This document shows positions 8,869 through 18,042 of a DNA stretch of 32,908 nt, piece by piece. This stretch comes from Acidobacteriota bacterium (GTDB taxonomy: Bacteria; Acidobacteriota; Terriglobia; Terriglobales; Acidobacteriaceae). The stretch is from NCBI GenBank assembly GCA_003225005.1, contig QIAN01000113.1, positions 1 through 32,908 of the forward strand. Direction: 5' to 3'. The notes under the pieces were generated by a model. It was not told where the DNA came from, made no database searches, and saw only the letters and a list, made by a program, of their open reading frames with translations. Made by a program: the position numbers and the translations under genes. Numbering within the stretch: position 1 is the stretch's first letter; each line of letters opens with the position of its first letter.

Positions 8869-9225
8869 AGGCGGTCGGGCAGGAATTGGATGGGTTACTC
8901 GAACAGCAGGTCTAAACCCCTGCGGGGGGCTTCGCAAGGGTCGTCCGGTGCAGGACTGCGCGAGCTTTGCAGATATGATGGCATGACTTTGAGAAGGGCA
9001 CCGGCTTCCAGCCGCACCGCCCACAGCCCCAAGATATGCGGTTGGAAACGTTGTCCCATCTGTCCAGTCCCGGTTTTTAATCCGTTCGTCAATCCGTTCT
9101 GGTGCTTTTTTAACTTCACGCCCGCCTTGAAGCCGCCGGTCGAGGATAATGGACACATGTTGCCTACGCCGGGTGTGCGTGGTTTTATGGGAGACAAAAC
9201 CCCGATCTGTCGATCAGAGTGGAGA

Positions 9226-9255
9226 TTGACCGGGTTGGAGGCTATAAAATACGAT
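9226..9255 (+). promoter_or_regulatory. Possible promoter of the sugar-oxidation operon
   Basis: TTGACC at 9226-9231 and TACGAT at 9250-9255 are separated by 18 bases, about 24 bases before the first gene. An alternative -10 (TATAAA at 9243) would have too short a spacer. This is a sequence match only. Confidence 0.3.
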
Positions 9256-9278
9256 GCGCGGACTGAGGATCTGTTTAT

Positions 9279-9887
9279 ATGAACAGGCGTGATGCGCTAC
9301 GGCTGCTGGCGACGGGCGCGGCGCTCCAACTGGCGCCAGGTAATCTGTTGGCAGCGCTTCGTGATGCGCGGGCGCTGCTCGGAACGCAGACCACGGTGCG
9401 CACGTTGGATCTACACCAACGCGCAACCGTAACGGCAATTGCAGAGCTCATCATTCCCAAGACCGACACACCGGGCGCTACCGACGTTCGCGTAGCCGAG
9501 TTCATCGATCTGATTGTGACGGAGTGGTACGACGCGGAGGAGCGGACTCATTTTTTGAATGGGCTGGCCGATGTGGACGTCCGCACGCAGGCATTGTTTG
9601 GAAGGAACTTTGTCGATTCCTCACCCGGTCAGCAGACACAGATTCTGACAGTTCTGGGGCAGCAAATGAGCGAGGAGGCCGACGCACTTCAAAATCACGC
9701 CCGCCAATACCGGGATTCACCCCCGCAGCCGCAGAAGAACTTCTACTACATGCTGCGAGGTCTGACTCTGATGGGTTACTACACATCCGAAGCCGGGGCC
9801 ACTCGGGAACTGGATTTTCAAATTATTCCTGGTCGCTTCGACGGTTGCGTTGACGTCCGGGCCAGCAGGGAGGAAGGGGAAAACTAG
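9279..9887 (+). CDS. Tat-exported gluconate 2-dehydrogenase subunit 3 family protein
   Basis: The 202-residue protein starts MNRRDALRLLATGAALQLAP, a twin-arginine signal with a hydrophobic stretch. The mature part contains LDLHQRATVTAIAELIIPKT and DTPGATDVRVAEFIDLIV, the typical pattern of the small subunit (subunit 3, PF13618) of membrane-associated GMC dehydrogenases such as gluconate 2-dehydrogenase and glucoside 3-dehydrogenase. This subunit is known to be needed for maturation and for carrying the flavoprotein through the Tat pore. Its stop overlaps the GTG start of the GMC gene by one base (TAGTG), so the two are translationally coupled. It acts at the periplasmic face of the membrane. 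Confidence 0.88.
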   Translation: MNRRDALRLLATGAALQLAPGNLLAALRDARALLGTQTTVRTLDLHQRATVTAIAELIIPKTDTPGATDVRVAEFIDLIVTEWYDAEERTHFLNGLADVDVRTQALFGRNFVDSSPGQQTQILTVLGQQMSEEADALQNHARQYRDSPPQPQKNFYYMLRGLTLMGYYTSEAGATRELDFQIIPGRFDGCVDVRASREEGEN

Positions 9888-11575
9888 TGAGGGATGAAAC
9901 CACCTACGACGCGATTGTGATCGGCTCCGGAATGACGGGCGGCTGGGCCGCAAAAGAATTAACCGAGAAGGGGCTAAGAACGCTCGTGCTCGAGGCTGGG
10001 CGTTCGATTGTTCCCGAGGAAGACTATGTCGAGCATGTTCCGCCGTGGGAGGTTAAATTTCGGGGAATGCGGGATCGCCATCGGCAACTGGAAGATCAGC
10101 CGATTCAGAGCACCTGCTACGCCTGCGATGAGTGGTCGGCAAAGTTTTTTGTAAGCGACAAAGAGCATCCCTACACGACCGAGCCGGGCAAGCCGTTCCG
10201 GTGGATAAGGGGCCGACAGGTGGGTGGGCGCTCCATAATGTGGGGCCGCCAGGTTTATCGATGGAGTGACCTGGATTTTGAGGCCAATCTTCGCCAGGGA
10301 ATCGCGATTGATTGGCCTATCCGTTACGCAGATATCGCGCCGTGGTACGACTACGTGGAAGATTTCATCGGAATCAGCGGAGAGCCTCTGGGACTTTCAC
10401 AATTGCCCGACAGTAAATTCCTGCCGCCAATGCAGCTTAACTGCGCAGAGACGGCAGTCCGGGATGCGATTGCGAAACATTTCGGCGGAGAGCGCGTCCT
10501 GACCATAGGGCGTGTGGCGATTCTCACCAAGGATCATCGCGAACGGGCGGCTTGCCACTACTGCGGTCCGTGTGAAAGAGGATGCATCACGCGATCGTAC
10601 TTCAGCAGCCTCAACGCCACCTTGCCCGCGGCGGAAAAGACCGGACGTATGACGCTGCGCCCGCACAGCGTTGTGCACAGCATCAGCTTTGACAGGCGCA
10701 CGCGACGAGCGACCGGCGTAAGGGTGATCGATGCGAAGACACGCGCGATTTCGGAAGTTCGTGGCAAGCTGATTTTCCTGTGCGCTTCAGCGCTTGAATC
10801 GGTGCGCATCCTATTCAATTCGGCTACGTCGGAGTTTTCACATGGGCTGGCCAACTCGAGCGGAGAGCTTGGTCACAACCTGATGGATCATGTGAAGGGC
10901 GGCGGAGCGGGTGCGTTTATTCCCGGTGGTCAAGACAAGGTTGTCTTCGGAAGACGGCCCAACGGGATTTACATTCCGCGATTTCGAAACGTGAAGACGA
11001 AGCAGCTCGAGTTCTTGCGAGGATATGGTTTCCAGGGCGGAGGACATCGTCAAGGATGGGAGCGGGGAATTGCGCAAACAGGATTTGGACCCGAGTTCAA
11101 GAAATCTCTGAGCCGGCCCGGGCCGTGGCGTTTCACCTTTAACGGGTACGGCGAATGTTTGCCCAACCACGACAACTATGCCGAGCTCGACAAAGAGACG
11201 GTGGACGCATGGGGAATTCCAGTGCTGAAGATCCACTGCGCATTTGGCGAGAACGAGTACGCGATCCGGAAGGATATGTCGATTGCAGCGGCGGAGATGC
11301 TTGCCGCGGCGGGAGCACGCGACATCGAGCCCTTCACGGACGACGATCCACCGGGTTTTTCGATTCATGAAATGGGAACAGCCCGGATGGGCCGGGACCC
11401 AAAGACTTCGGTGCTCAATTCCTACAATCAGGCGCATGACGTTAAGAACCTGTTCATCACCGATGGAGGAGCCATGGTTTCGTCGTCATGCGTGAATCCA
11501 TCACTCACCTATATGGCACTGACGGCGCGAGCCTGCGATTATGCTGTGCAGCAGATGAAGAGGGGAGAGCTCTGA
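9887..11575 (+). CDS. GMC-family FAD-dependent sugar/glycoside dehydrogenase, large subunit
   Basis: A 562-residue GMC oxidoreductase that starts at a GTG preceded by AGGAAGGGG. It has the FAD-binding motif VIGSGMTGG (11-19) with Glu36 closing the nucleotide fold, the second GMC region GRQVGGRSIMWG (109-120), and the C-terminal catalytic part with HEMGTARMG (His494) and SSCVNPSLTYMAL (Asn537), the His/Asn pair of the family. It has no signal peptide, so it probably travels with the Tat-signal small subunit. Between 223 and 233 is CHYCGPCERGC, with another CYAC at 77-80; a Cys cluster at this place recalls the 3Fe-4S cluster of bacterial FAD-glucose dehydrogenases. The most likely role is oxidising a sugar or glycoside to a keto-sugar. 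No cytochrome c subunit is encoded nearby. Confidence 0.9.
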   Translation: MRDETTYDAIVIGSGMTGGWAAKELTEKGLRTLVLEAGRSIVPEEDYVEHVPPWEVKFRGMRDRHRQLEDQPIQSTCYACDEWSAKFFVSDKEHPYTTEPGKPFRWIRGRQVGGRSIMWGRQVYRWSDLDFEANLRQGIAIDWPIRYADIAPWYDYVEDFIGISGEPLGLSQLPDSKFLPPMQLNCAETAVRDAIAKHFGGERVLTIGRVAILTKDHRERAACHYCGPCERGCITRSYFSSLNATLPAAEKTGRMTLRPHSVVHSISFDRRTRRATGVRVIDAKTRAISEVRGKLIFLCASALESVRILFNSATSEFSHGLANSSGELGHNLMDHVKGGGAGAFIPGGQDKVVFGRRPNGIYIPRFRNVKTKQLEFLRGYGFQGGGHRQGWERGIAQTGFGPEFKKSLSRPGPWRFTFNGYGECLPNHDNYAELDKETVDAWGIPVLKIHCAFGENEYAIRKDMSIAAAEMLAAAGARDIEPFTDDDPPGFSIHEMGTARMGRDPKTSVLNSYNQAHDVKNLFITDGGAMVSSSCVNPSLTYMALTARACDYAVQQMKRGEL

Positions 11576-11579
11576 CGCG

Positions 11580-12479
11580 ATGATTGGCAGCCGGCGGCAA
11601 TTTCTAAAGGGACTCGCCGCGTTAGCTCCGATGATTGCACGCGCAGGAAAAGAGCCCCGGTTGCGGCTGGCATTCTCGACCCTGGCCTGTCCCCGCTGGG
11701 ACTGGAAAAAGATACTGGGCTTTGCCGGGCAACATGGCTTCGCGGCCATCGAACTGCGCGGTCTTGAAGGCAACCTGAATTTGCCGTCACATCCGATCTT
11801 CGCTGCGCAACACATCGAACAGACCAAGCGAGAGATACGCGCCAGCAAGCTGCGGATTGCGTGCGTAAGCAGTTCGGCCGTTTTGCACGTCGCCGATTCG
11901 GAGCAGCGCACAAAGGAACTGGGCGACGCGCGGCGGTTCATTGATCTGGCGGCAACCCTCGGAGCACCGTACGTGCGTATTTTTGGCGGCAAAGCAGAGT
12001 CTGACAAGAGCCCAATGCCGAGCGAAGAGATAAAGGCCCGCGTGGCCGCGGGCTTGCGCGAACTCGGGAAATACGCGGGTCCGCGCGACGTGACCGTGCT
12101 GATTGAATCCCACGACCATTTTACAGCTTCGTCGACTCTGAAGGACGTATTGCGCGGAGCCGATTCCAAACACGTCGGACTTCTCTGGGACGCTCACCAC
12201 ACCTTCGCCACCTCGAACGAAGAGCCGGAATTTACGGTGGGACAATTGGGACCCTGGGTCCGCCATACCCACCTGAAAGACTCGATCGGAAATGGCGAAG
12301 ATCGCAAGTATGTGCTGACTGGGCGAGGGAACGTGCCCATCCAGCGCCAAATCAAGTCGCTCCGATCAATTGGATACAAAGGGTTCTACTGTTTCGAGTG
12401 GGAGAAGCTGTGGCATCCTGATTTGGAGGACCCGGAGATCGCCATCGCGGATTTTGCGCGCGTGGTCGGCCAATGCTGA
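11580..12479 (+). CDS. Tat-exported sugar phosphate isomerase/epimerase-like TIM-barrel protein
   Basis: The gene starts four bases after the GMC stop, as third gene of the operon. The 299-residue protein begins MIGSRRQFLKGLAALAP, a near-perfect Tat motif (SRRxFLK). The rest is a xylose-isomerase-like TIM barrel (AP endonuclease family 2 fold): LAFSTLACPRWDW (30-42), FAAIELRG (54-61), VLIESHDHF with Glu176 (173-181), LLWDAHHTF with Asp204 (201-209), RHTHLKDS (228-235) and FEWEK with Glu273 (272-276). The Glu/Asp/His/Glu set is the metal site of the family. Relatives act on sugars and some process 3-keto-glycosides. Coupled to a GMC dehydrogenase and exported, it may isomerise or cleave the oxidised product. 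The substrate is unproven. Confidence 0.85.
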   Translation: MIGSRRQFLKGLAALAPMIARAGKEPRLRLAFSTLACPRWDWKKILGFAGQHGFAAIELRGLEGNLNLPSHPIFAAQHIEQTKREIRASKLRIACVSSSAVLHVADSEQRTKELGDARRFIDLAATLGAPYVRIFGGKAESDKSPMPSEEIKARVAAGLRELGKYAGPRDVTVLIESHDHFTASSTLKDVLRGADSKHVGLLWDAHHTFATSNEEPEFTVGQLGPWVRHTHLKDSIGNGEDRKYVLTGRGNVPIQRQIKSLRSIGYKGFYCFEWEKLWHPDLEDPEIAIADFARVVGQC

Positions 12480-12600
12480 GGAAGTGCGCGAGAGTGTGAC
12501 TCTTAAGTTTAGTATCTCCAGAATTCGACATCTTGCGGCACACGGATGGGTCCAGTAAAGGCAGGCGAATCAGAAATATCTGACGGAGTTCGGCCCGGCC

Positions 12601-13389
12601 TTACGCTAATCCGCCGCCATCCACCAGCAGGTGCGCGCCCGTGATCCAGTTGGCCATGTCGCTGGCGAGGAAGAGGACGGCGTTGGCAACATCACTGGGC
12701 GTGCCCACACGATGAATGGGGCGATTGGCCGCATCTTCCGTGAACCTGCGCGGGTCATCCCCCAGTTGAACGCACTCGCTCTTGAGCATGGGGGTGTCCA
12801 CGTCACCGGGACAGACGCAGTTCACCCTGATGTTATCTTTCCCGTGGTCAATCGCCATGGCTCTTGTCAGGTTAAGCACGCCGGCTTTGGCTGTGCAATA
12901 GGCGGCAGCCCGCGACCCGCCCTTCAAGGACCATCCCGAGCCGGTATTAATGATGCTGCCTCCGCCGCCGCGGATCATGTGAGGAATCACTTCCCGCGAG
13001 AGCCGATAGACGCTTTTCAGAGTTACATCCAGGACCAAGTCCCATTCGTCTTCCTGCAATTCGAGGACAGTCTTGCGAATGACAATTCCCGCGTTGTTGC
13101 ATAGGACATTTATTTTGCCGAAACGCTCGACGGTCTTCGTCGCGGCTTCGGCGCAATCGTGGCTGGATCGAACATCGCAACGGATGAATACCGCCCTGTC
13201 TCCCCGCTCCGAAATTTTCGAAACCGTCTCGATTCCACCTTGCTCATCGATGTCGAGGACTGCTACCACCGAACCCATGCCCGCGAGCGCGAGTGCGATG
13301 CCACGGCCGATGCCGGAAGCAGCCCCCGTCACCATCGCGACCTTGCCCTCCAGCGACAGGAGTTGAGCGGCTCTTTCAGGAATGTTCAT
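12601..13389 (-). CDS. SDR-family NAD(P)-dependent oxidoreductase
   Basis: A classical short-chain dehydrogenase of 262 residues. It has cofactor motif TGAASGIG (21-28); Asp46 at the end of strand 2 (VVAVLDID), which favours NAD over NADP; NNAG (98-101); an active-site Ser in INTGSGWS (about 151); and Tyr164/Lys168 in YCTAK. The C-terminus ITGAHLLVDGGGLA is standard. It probably oxidises or reduces a hydroxyl or keto group of a sugar, sugar acid or hydroxy-acid. It lies nine bases after the aminotransferase gene and is the last gene of that minus-strand operon, converging on the GMC operon with about 120 bases between them. No strong ribosome-binding site is visible. Confidence 0.92.
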   Translation of the reverse strand: MNIPERAAQLLSLEGKVAMVTGAASGIGRGIALALAGMGSVVAVLDIDEQGGIETVSKISERGDRAVFIRCDVRSSHDCAEAATKTVERFGKINVLCNNAGIVIRKTVLELQEDEWDLVLDVTLKSVYRLSREVIPHMIRGGGGSIINTGSGWSLKGGSRAAAYCTAKAGVLNLTRAMAIDHGKDNIRVNCVCPGDVDTPMLKSECVQLGDDPRRFTEDAANRPIHRVGTPSDVANAVLFLASDMANWITGAHLLVDGGGLA

Positions 13390-13398
13390 GCAGGAATG

Positions 13399-14730
13399 TT
13401 ACGCGACGGCAACTGCATCGAACGCTTTCTCTGCCGCAGCCAAAGTCAAATCCACATCTTCGTCGGTATGGGCCAGCGTCACAATTGAATGTAAGGACGC
13501 GGCCGGTGTGGTGTAGACGCCATATTCGAACAGCTTCAGAACAAATCGCTGGTAAGCTTTGCGATCTACGTACTGGCAGAATTCGCGAGAGTCGTGGATT
13601 GTGCTCTTCTCGGTAAACATTAGCTGAAACATCGGCCCAACCCGCTGCACGATAGTGGAAAGCTGCTTCTTCTTAAAGATCCCAATCAGGCCATCGCAGA
13701 GCTTGTCAGCAATTCTCCAGGTATGCCGGAATGCGGCAGAGTTATTTTCAGTGAGCTTCTGAAGGCTGGCGCGCGCGGCGTGCAGCCCAATGCGCGAACC
13801 ATTGTGTGTTCCGTAGTGCAGAACGCCACCCCAGGCCAATGCGTCCATAATTTCAGCTCGGCCCGCGAACGCGGCCACTGGAAGACCGCAGCCTAATGCT
13901 TTGCCCAAGGTCACGAGATCGGGCATCAACTTGTAATATTCTGCGCAGCCGCCGGGAGCGATGCGGAATCCAGTCACCGTCTCGTCCAAGATGAAAAGAA
14001 TGCCGTTCTGCCTGGCGAGTTCTTGCACACCCTGCAGGTATCCGTCGGCAGGAGGAATCACACCCATATTGGCCATGATTCCTTCGGTGATAATCGCGGC
14101 CACCCGTCCCGGATGATTTTCGATGACGCGTTCCAGCGCTGGCAGATCGTTCCAGGGAACCACGATGGTATCGTCCAATGCGTGCTGATTTAATCCTGAA
14201 CTGTCCGGAATCTTAATCGGATCGCGCGGATGGCCCATTGCCGTGACCGGCAATGGGTTGGAACTAATTAGCAGATCGTCATACCAGCCGTGATAGTGGC
14301 CTTCGAACTTGATGATCTTCGGCCTGCCCGTGTACCCGCGAGCCAGCCGCAGCGCAGCCATGACCGCTTCCGTACCGGTGTTGGCGAAACGGACGCGTTC
14401 GGCACAGGGAGCTAACTGGCGCAGCAATTCAGCGACTTCTATCTCGATCTCGGTTGCGGTTGCGAAGTGAGCGCCGGTCGAAGCGGCGTCGGAAATGGCG
14501 GCGGCTACGGCGGGGTGCGCATGGCCAAGTGGCAACGCGCCAAACGCCATCATCCAATCGATGTACTCGTTGCCGTCGACGTCGTAAATTCGGGAGCCGC
14601 TTCCACGCTCCATGAACAGCGGGTAGTCACCATAGTTAGCGGGGCCGCGAGACGATGAACTACTGCCCTCGATAAGGATGTCGAGAGTCCGCTGGTACAA
14701 CTGCTTCGATTTCTCGGTGCGCAGGGCCAC
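13399..14730 (-). CDS. Class III aminotransferase, glutamate-1-semialdehyde 2,1-aminomutase-like
   Basis: A 443-residue PLP enzyme with a GTG start and AGGAGA upstream. Recognised features are GSSSSSRGP near the N-terminus (22-30), NTGTEAVMAALRLARG (117-132) for the phosphate site, KFEGHYHGWYD (141-151), LDETVTGFR with Asp249 (248-256) for the pyridine nitrogen, and the Schiff-base lysine Lys277 in LVTLGKALGCG. This matches glutamate-1-semialdehyde aminomutase and its many paralogues that act on other amino or keto substrates. Because it sits between a secreted BNR protein and an SDR rather than with heme genes, a paralogue in amino-sugar or amino-acid catabolism is more likely than HemL itself. 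It follows the BNR gene by 38 bases. Confidence 0.88.
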   Translation of the reverse strand: MALRTEKSKQLYQRTLDILIEGSSSSSRGPANYGDYPLFMERGSGSRIYDVDGNEYIDWMMAFGALPLGHAHPAVAAAISDAASTGAHFATATEIEIEVAELLRQLAPCAERVRFANTGTEAVMAALRLARGYTGRPKIIKFEGHYHGWYDDLLISSNPLPVTAMGHPRDPIKIPDSSGLNQHALDDTIVVPWNDLPALERVIENHPGRVAAIITEGIMANMGVIPPADGYLQGVQELARQNGILFILDETVTGFRIAPGGCAEYYKLMPDLVTLGKALGCGLPVAAFAGRAEIMDALAWGGVLHYGTHNGSRIGLHAARASLQKLTENNSAAFRHTWRIADKLCDGLIGIFKKKQLSTIVQRVGPMFQLMFTEKSTIHDSREFCQYVDRKAYQRFVLKLFEYGVYTTPAASLHSIVTLAHTDEDVDLTLAAAEKAFDAVAVA

Positions 14731-14768
14731 CCTTCATCTCCTGGGTATGGTTACGAAAACGAAGGCAG

Positions 14769-17700
14769 TCAGTCCCTTTCGCGCATCTCGCCCTCAATTG
14801 CGCGAGCCTGCGCAGCGCCCGCGCCGCCTTTGCCGTCCTCGTGCGCCTTCTGCCAGTCGGCTTCACTTAGCACGGAGATCGCCTCCAGCCTTTTGTTTTT
14901 TAGGCCAGAGTTGATTGCCGATAGTTCTCTCTGCGTGAGTTTCTGGAAGTCCGTGATCACGTCTTCTAGCTCATGCGCCAGAGCAGCGGTGCGGGCCTCC
15001 TGATAATCGGTGGGCCGCCCCTCGTAACCAACTACGCTCCCATAGACTCGGCCGATGTGTTCGCGGATGCGTTCTTCCCCGGTGATCATGCCGCCTTCCT
15101 TGGTGGCCACGATCTTGGAGCGAAATTCGTCACATTTACCAGCCAGCTGCTGCAGTTGCGGCCGCAGGGAATCTTTTTGTGGCAGTTTGGCAACGCGCGC
15201 ATTGGCGGCATCGCGCAACCCTTCAATTGCATCCACTGCATAGGTCATGTGACCGAGAAGGCTGTAGAGCTTCATGGACAAATCGAATTGCACCTTACGA
15301 TCTTCCAGAGAAAATTTCGCGCGCGGATCGAGCACGACATTCAGCGGTTCGGTGTAAACCTGATCTCCCTTTGTCAACTTCACCGTGTAAGTTCCGGGCA
15401 ACACGCGCGGCCCTTCAGCAGCTTCAAACAGCGCGGTCGCAGCTGGCGGAACGGCGGGAGGCTTCAGATGCATCGACCACCTCGCCCGGTTCAGCCCTCG
15501 ATGCTTGCTCCCGGCAACCGCGTCGACAAGCTTTCCGTTCGTATCGAAGATCTCAACCTTAAGATCGCCAAAGATATGACGGCCCTTCTGGTAATAGGTG
15601 ATGAGCGCATCCGTGGGCCGGTTGGGTCCACGGAAGGTCTCATTACCTTCGGGCCAGCCGCCTTCAACGTGGAAGTACTGAATCGCAGGCCGCCCCGAAA
15701 TTAGAACCGCGTTCTTGGCCATGACTTCGGGCGTGAGAGCGCGCAGCGGAGAAATGTCGTCAATGATCCAAATACCACGTCCATGCGTAGCCAGCACTAA
15801 GTCAGACTCACGCGCTTGCACTGCGATGTCTCGCACGGCAGCAGCAGGGAAGTCGGACCCCTTGTATTGCGCCCAGTGCTGACCACCGTCCACAGAAATC
15901 CAGAGTCCGAATTCAGTGCCCAGGAAAAGAAGATTGGGATTGACGGTATCCTCCTTGATCACATGGGCGTACCCTTGCACGCCGCCGTCCTGCACCGGGA
16001 GGGCAGCCCAGGTCTCGCCGTAGTCGTTGGTTTTGTAGACATATGACTTGATGTCGCCGAAGGTGTGGCGATCAAAGGTTGCGTAAGCGGTTGCTTCATC
16101 GAAGCGGCTCGACTCGATGGTCGAAACCCATGAGTTCTTGGCTAGTCCCGGCACGTTGGCCACAACGTTAGTCCACGTCTTGGCGCCATCGCGCGTGATC
16201 TGCACGTTGCCATCGTCGGTGCCGACCCAGATGATCTGGCCATTTTTCGGCGATTCTGAAATGGAATAAATGCTGGTATGCATTTCAGCCGACGAATTGT
16301 CGACCGTGACGCCTCCGGACTCCTCCTGTTTCTGCTTTTCGGGATCATTGGTCGTGAGGTCCGGAGAGATCCGATCCCAGGATTGGCCGTGGTTGCGCGA
16401 ACGAAACAGAAACTGCGCGCCAATATAAATAGTCCCCTTTTCATTGGGGCTCATGTGAATTGGAGTGTTCCAGTTAAAGCGCAGCTTCTTCTCACGGTAT
16501 TGGGGAAGCGGCTTGATGGATCGTGCCTCGTGCGTGTAGCGATTGATGCGCCCAATCTCGCCACCCTGCGCTTCCGCGTAAATATAGGCTGGATCGGAAG
16601 GGTCTTCGAACATCCAAAAACCATCGCCGTCGTACATATTTTCCCAGCGCGAATTGCTGACGCCACCGGGATATGAAGAATCTCCCACCCACGAGCTGTT
16701 GTCTTGCAAACCGCCGTAAACGCGATACGGATCGGCGTCATCCGTGCTCACGTGATAGAACTGCGAAACCGGCAGGTTCATTTGATGTTTCCAGCGGTTG
16801 CCGCCATCTTCGCTACGCCACAAGCCACCGTCGTCACCGGCGATGACCACATTGGGGTTGGTCGGATTTATCCAGAGGTCGTGAAAATCGCCATGGCCGC
16901 CACCGGAAACCATGCTGAAGCTTTTCCCGCCGTTGACCGACAGCAGCAAGATAAGATCGGGCTTGAACGCTTTGTTCTCGTCTTTGGGATCGACGATGAG
17001 ATTTCCGAAGTAAAACGGGCGCCAGATCACGTAGTTGCTGGCGTCAAGGCGCGTCCAGGTGGCACCACCATCGTCAGAGCGATACAGCGCGCTGTGCTTT
17101 GATTCGATGTTGGCATAGACGACCTGCGGCTTCGAAGGCGCGACCGCCAGCGCTACCCGGCCCCATGGTTTTTCCGGGAGACCTTTGGCGCTGCGGTCAT
17201 TCAGTTCCGTCCAGTGCTCGCCTCCGTCGGTGGACTTATACATTCCACTGCCTGGACCGCCGGATCGGAACGTCCAGCCTTGTCGACGGAAGTCCCACAA
17301 AGACGCATAAACGGTCTTTGGCTCCTGCCGGCTCATCGCCATCATTCCGCAACCGGTAGATCCGTTGGCTCCAGCCAGAACTTTCCTCCAGGTCTTGCCG
17401 CCGTCAGCCGTCTTGTACACGCCGCGCTCGTCGTTGTCGTCCCACAGGTGACCTGGGGCACAAACCAGCACGCTGTTACCATCCTTGGAGTCAATCAGAA
17501 TCTTTGCGATGTGCTCGCTGTCTTTCAGCCCCACATTGGTCCAGTTTTCGCCTCCATCGGTTGACTTGTAAACGCCGTCGCCGACAGAGACGCTGTTACG
17601 CATCCAGGATTCGCCGGTACCGACCCAAATTGTTTTCGGGTTCGCAGGATCAATGGTCACTGCCCCGATTGACTGCACCGGCTGGCGATCGAACACAGCC

Positions 17701-17981
17701 TTATAAGTCGTGCCACCGTTTACCGACTTCCAGACTCCGCCGCTGGCGGCGCCCACGAAAACGCTGATTCGGCCATCTTGCTCAACCGCGTCCAGCGCTG
17801 CGATGCGTCCGCTCATGGTGGCCGAGCCGATGTTTCGCGCTGGCAGTCCCGAGACCGTGGCGGCGTCAAACTTGAAGGGAGCTTGGGCCAGGGCTGACCG
17901 AGCAGACCATAGTGATAGCAGGCAGAGAAGCGGCAAGCAAGACTGGAGGAAGTAGGCTGAATAACCAGCGCGCGCAGTCAT
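14769..17981 (-). CDS. Secreted BNR-repeat / VPS10-sortilin-like beta-propeller protein (1070 aa)
   Basis: The start ATG at 17981 begins a signal peptide (about 1-33, ending SALAQA). Residues from about 40 to 740 form an array of BNR/Asp-box repeats (S/T-x-D-G-G-x-x-W), seen for example as KSTDGGENW, KTADGGKTW, KSTDGGEHW, RSDDGGATW and RSEDGGNRW, with ATHGRGIWIIDD at the end of the propeller. This is the fold of sortilin/VPS10 and of xyloglucanase-type glycoside hydrolases. The last about 320 residues hold a beta-sandwich-like part (VEIFDTNGKLV) and a helical, charged tail. Such proteins are common in Acidobacteria and Bacteroidetes and are often annotated as glycosyl hydrolases without proof. 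It is the second gene of the LolA-like/BNR/aminotransferase/SDR operon. Confidence 0.88.
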   Translation of the reverse strand: MTARAGYSAYFLQSCLPLLCLLSLWSARSALAQAPFKFDAATVSGLPARNIGSATMSGRIAALDAVEQDGRISVFVGAASGGVWKSVNGGTTYKAVFDRQPVQSIGAVTIDPANPKTIWVGTGESWMRNSVSVGDGVYKSTDGGENWTNVGLKDSEHIAKILIDSKDGNSVLVCAPGHLWDDNDERGVYKTADGGKTWRKVLAGANGSTGCGMMAMSRQEPKTVYASLWDFRRQGWTFRSGGPGSGMYKSTDGGEHWTELNDRSAKGLPEKPWGRVALAVAPSKPQVVYANIESKHSALYRSDDGGATWTRLDASNYVIWRPFYFGNLIVDPKDENKAFKPDLILLLSVNGGKSFSMVSGGGHGDFHDLWINPTNPNVVIAGDDGGLWRSEDGGNRWKHQMNLPVSQFYHVSTDDADPYRVYGGLQDNSSWVGDSSYPGGVSNSRWENMYDGDGFWMFEDPSDPAYIYAEAQGGEIGRINRYTHEARSIKPLPQYREKKLRFNWNTPIHMSPNEKGTIYIGAQFLFRSRNHGQSWDRISPDLTTNDPEKQKQEESGGVTVDNSSAEMHTSIYSISESPKNGQIIWVGTDDGNVQITRDGAKTWTNVVANVPGLAKNSWVSTIESSRFDEATAYATFDRHTFGDIKSYVYKTNDYGETWAALPVQDGGVQGYAHVIKEDTVNPNLLFLGTEFGLWISVDGGQHWAQYKGSDFPAAAVRDIAVQARESDLVLATHGRGIWIIDDISPLRALTPEVMAKNAVLISGRPAIQYFHVEGGWPEGNETFRGPNRPTDALITYYQKGRHIFGDLKVEIFDTNGKLVDAVAGSKHRGLNRARWSMHLKPPAVPPAATALFEAAEGPRVLPGTYTVKLTKGDQVYTEPLNVVLDPRAKFSLEDRKVQFDLSMKLYSLLGHMTYAVDAIEGLRDAANARVAKLPQKDSLRPQLQQLAGKCDEFRSKIVATKEGGMITGEERIREHIGRVYGSVVGYEGRPTDYQEARTAALAHELEDVITDFQKLTQRELSAINSGLKNKRLEAISVLSEADWQKAHEDGKGGAGAAQARAIEGEMRERD

Positions 17982-18042
17982 CTTTGGTCGTCCCCTTCTG
18001 TAAATAATCTTAATTACTGGGTCTTGGCACCAGCAGACCGCA

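Larger units (their letters stand above)
8745..9278. other. Divergent intergenic region, no gene recognised
   Basis: This 534-base gap separates the divergent kinase gene and sugar-oxidation operon and should hold both promoters. Open frames on both strands (for example minus 8895-9197) have no recognisable product or ribosome-binding site. It also contains the 9-bp triple repeat at 8842-8868 just upstream of the kinase. Confidence 0.4.

Noticed and set aside
10838-11437. Minus-strand frame of 199 codons
   Set aside because: Opposite the intact GMC gene; low-complexity antisense product.
9279-12479. A complete glucoside 3-dehydrogenase (lacABC) operon
   Set aside because: No cytochrome c-type gene with a CxxCH motif is found nearby, so the full assignment is not supported.
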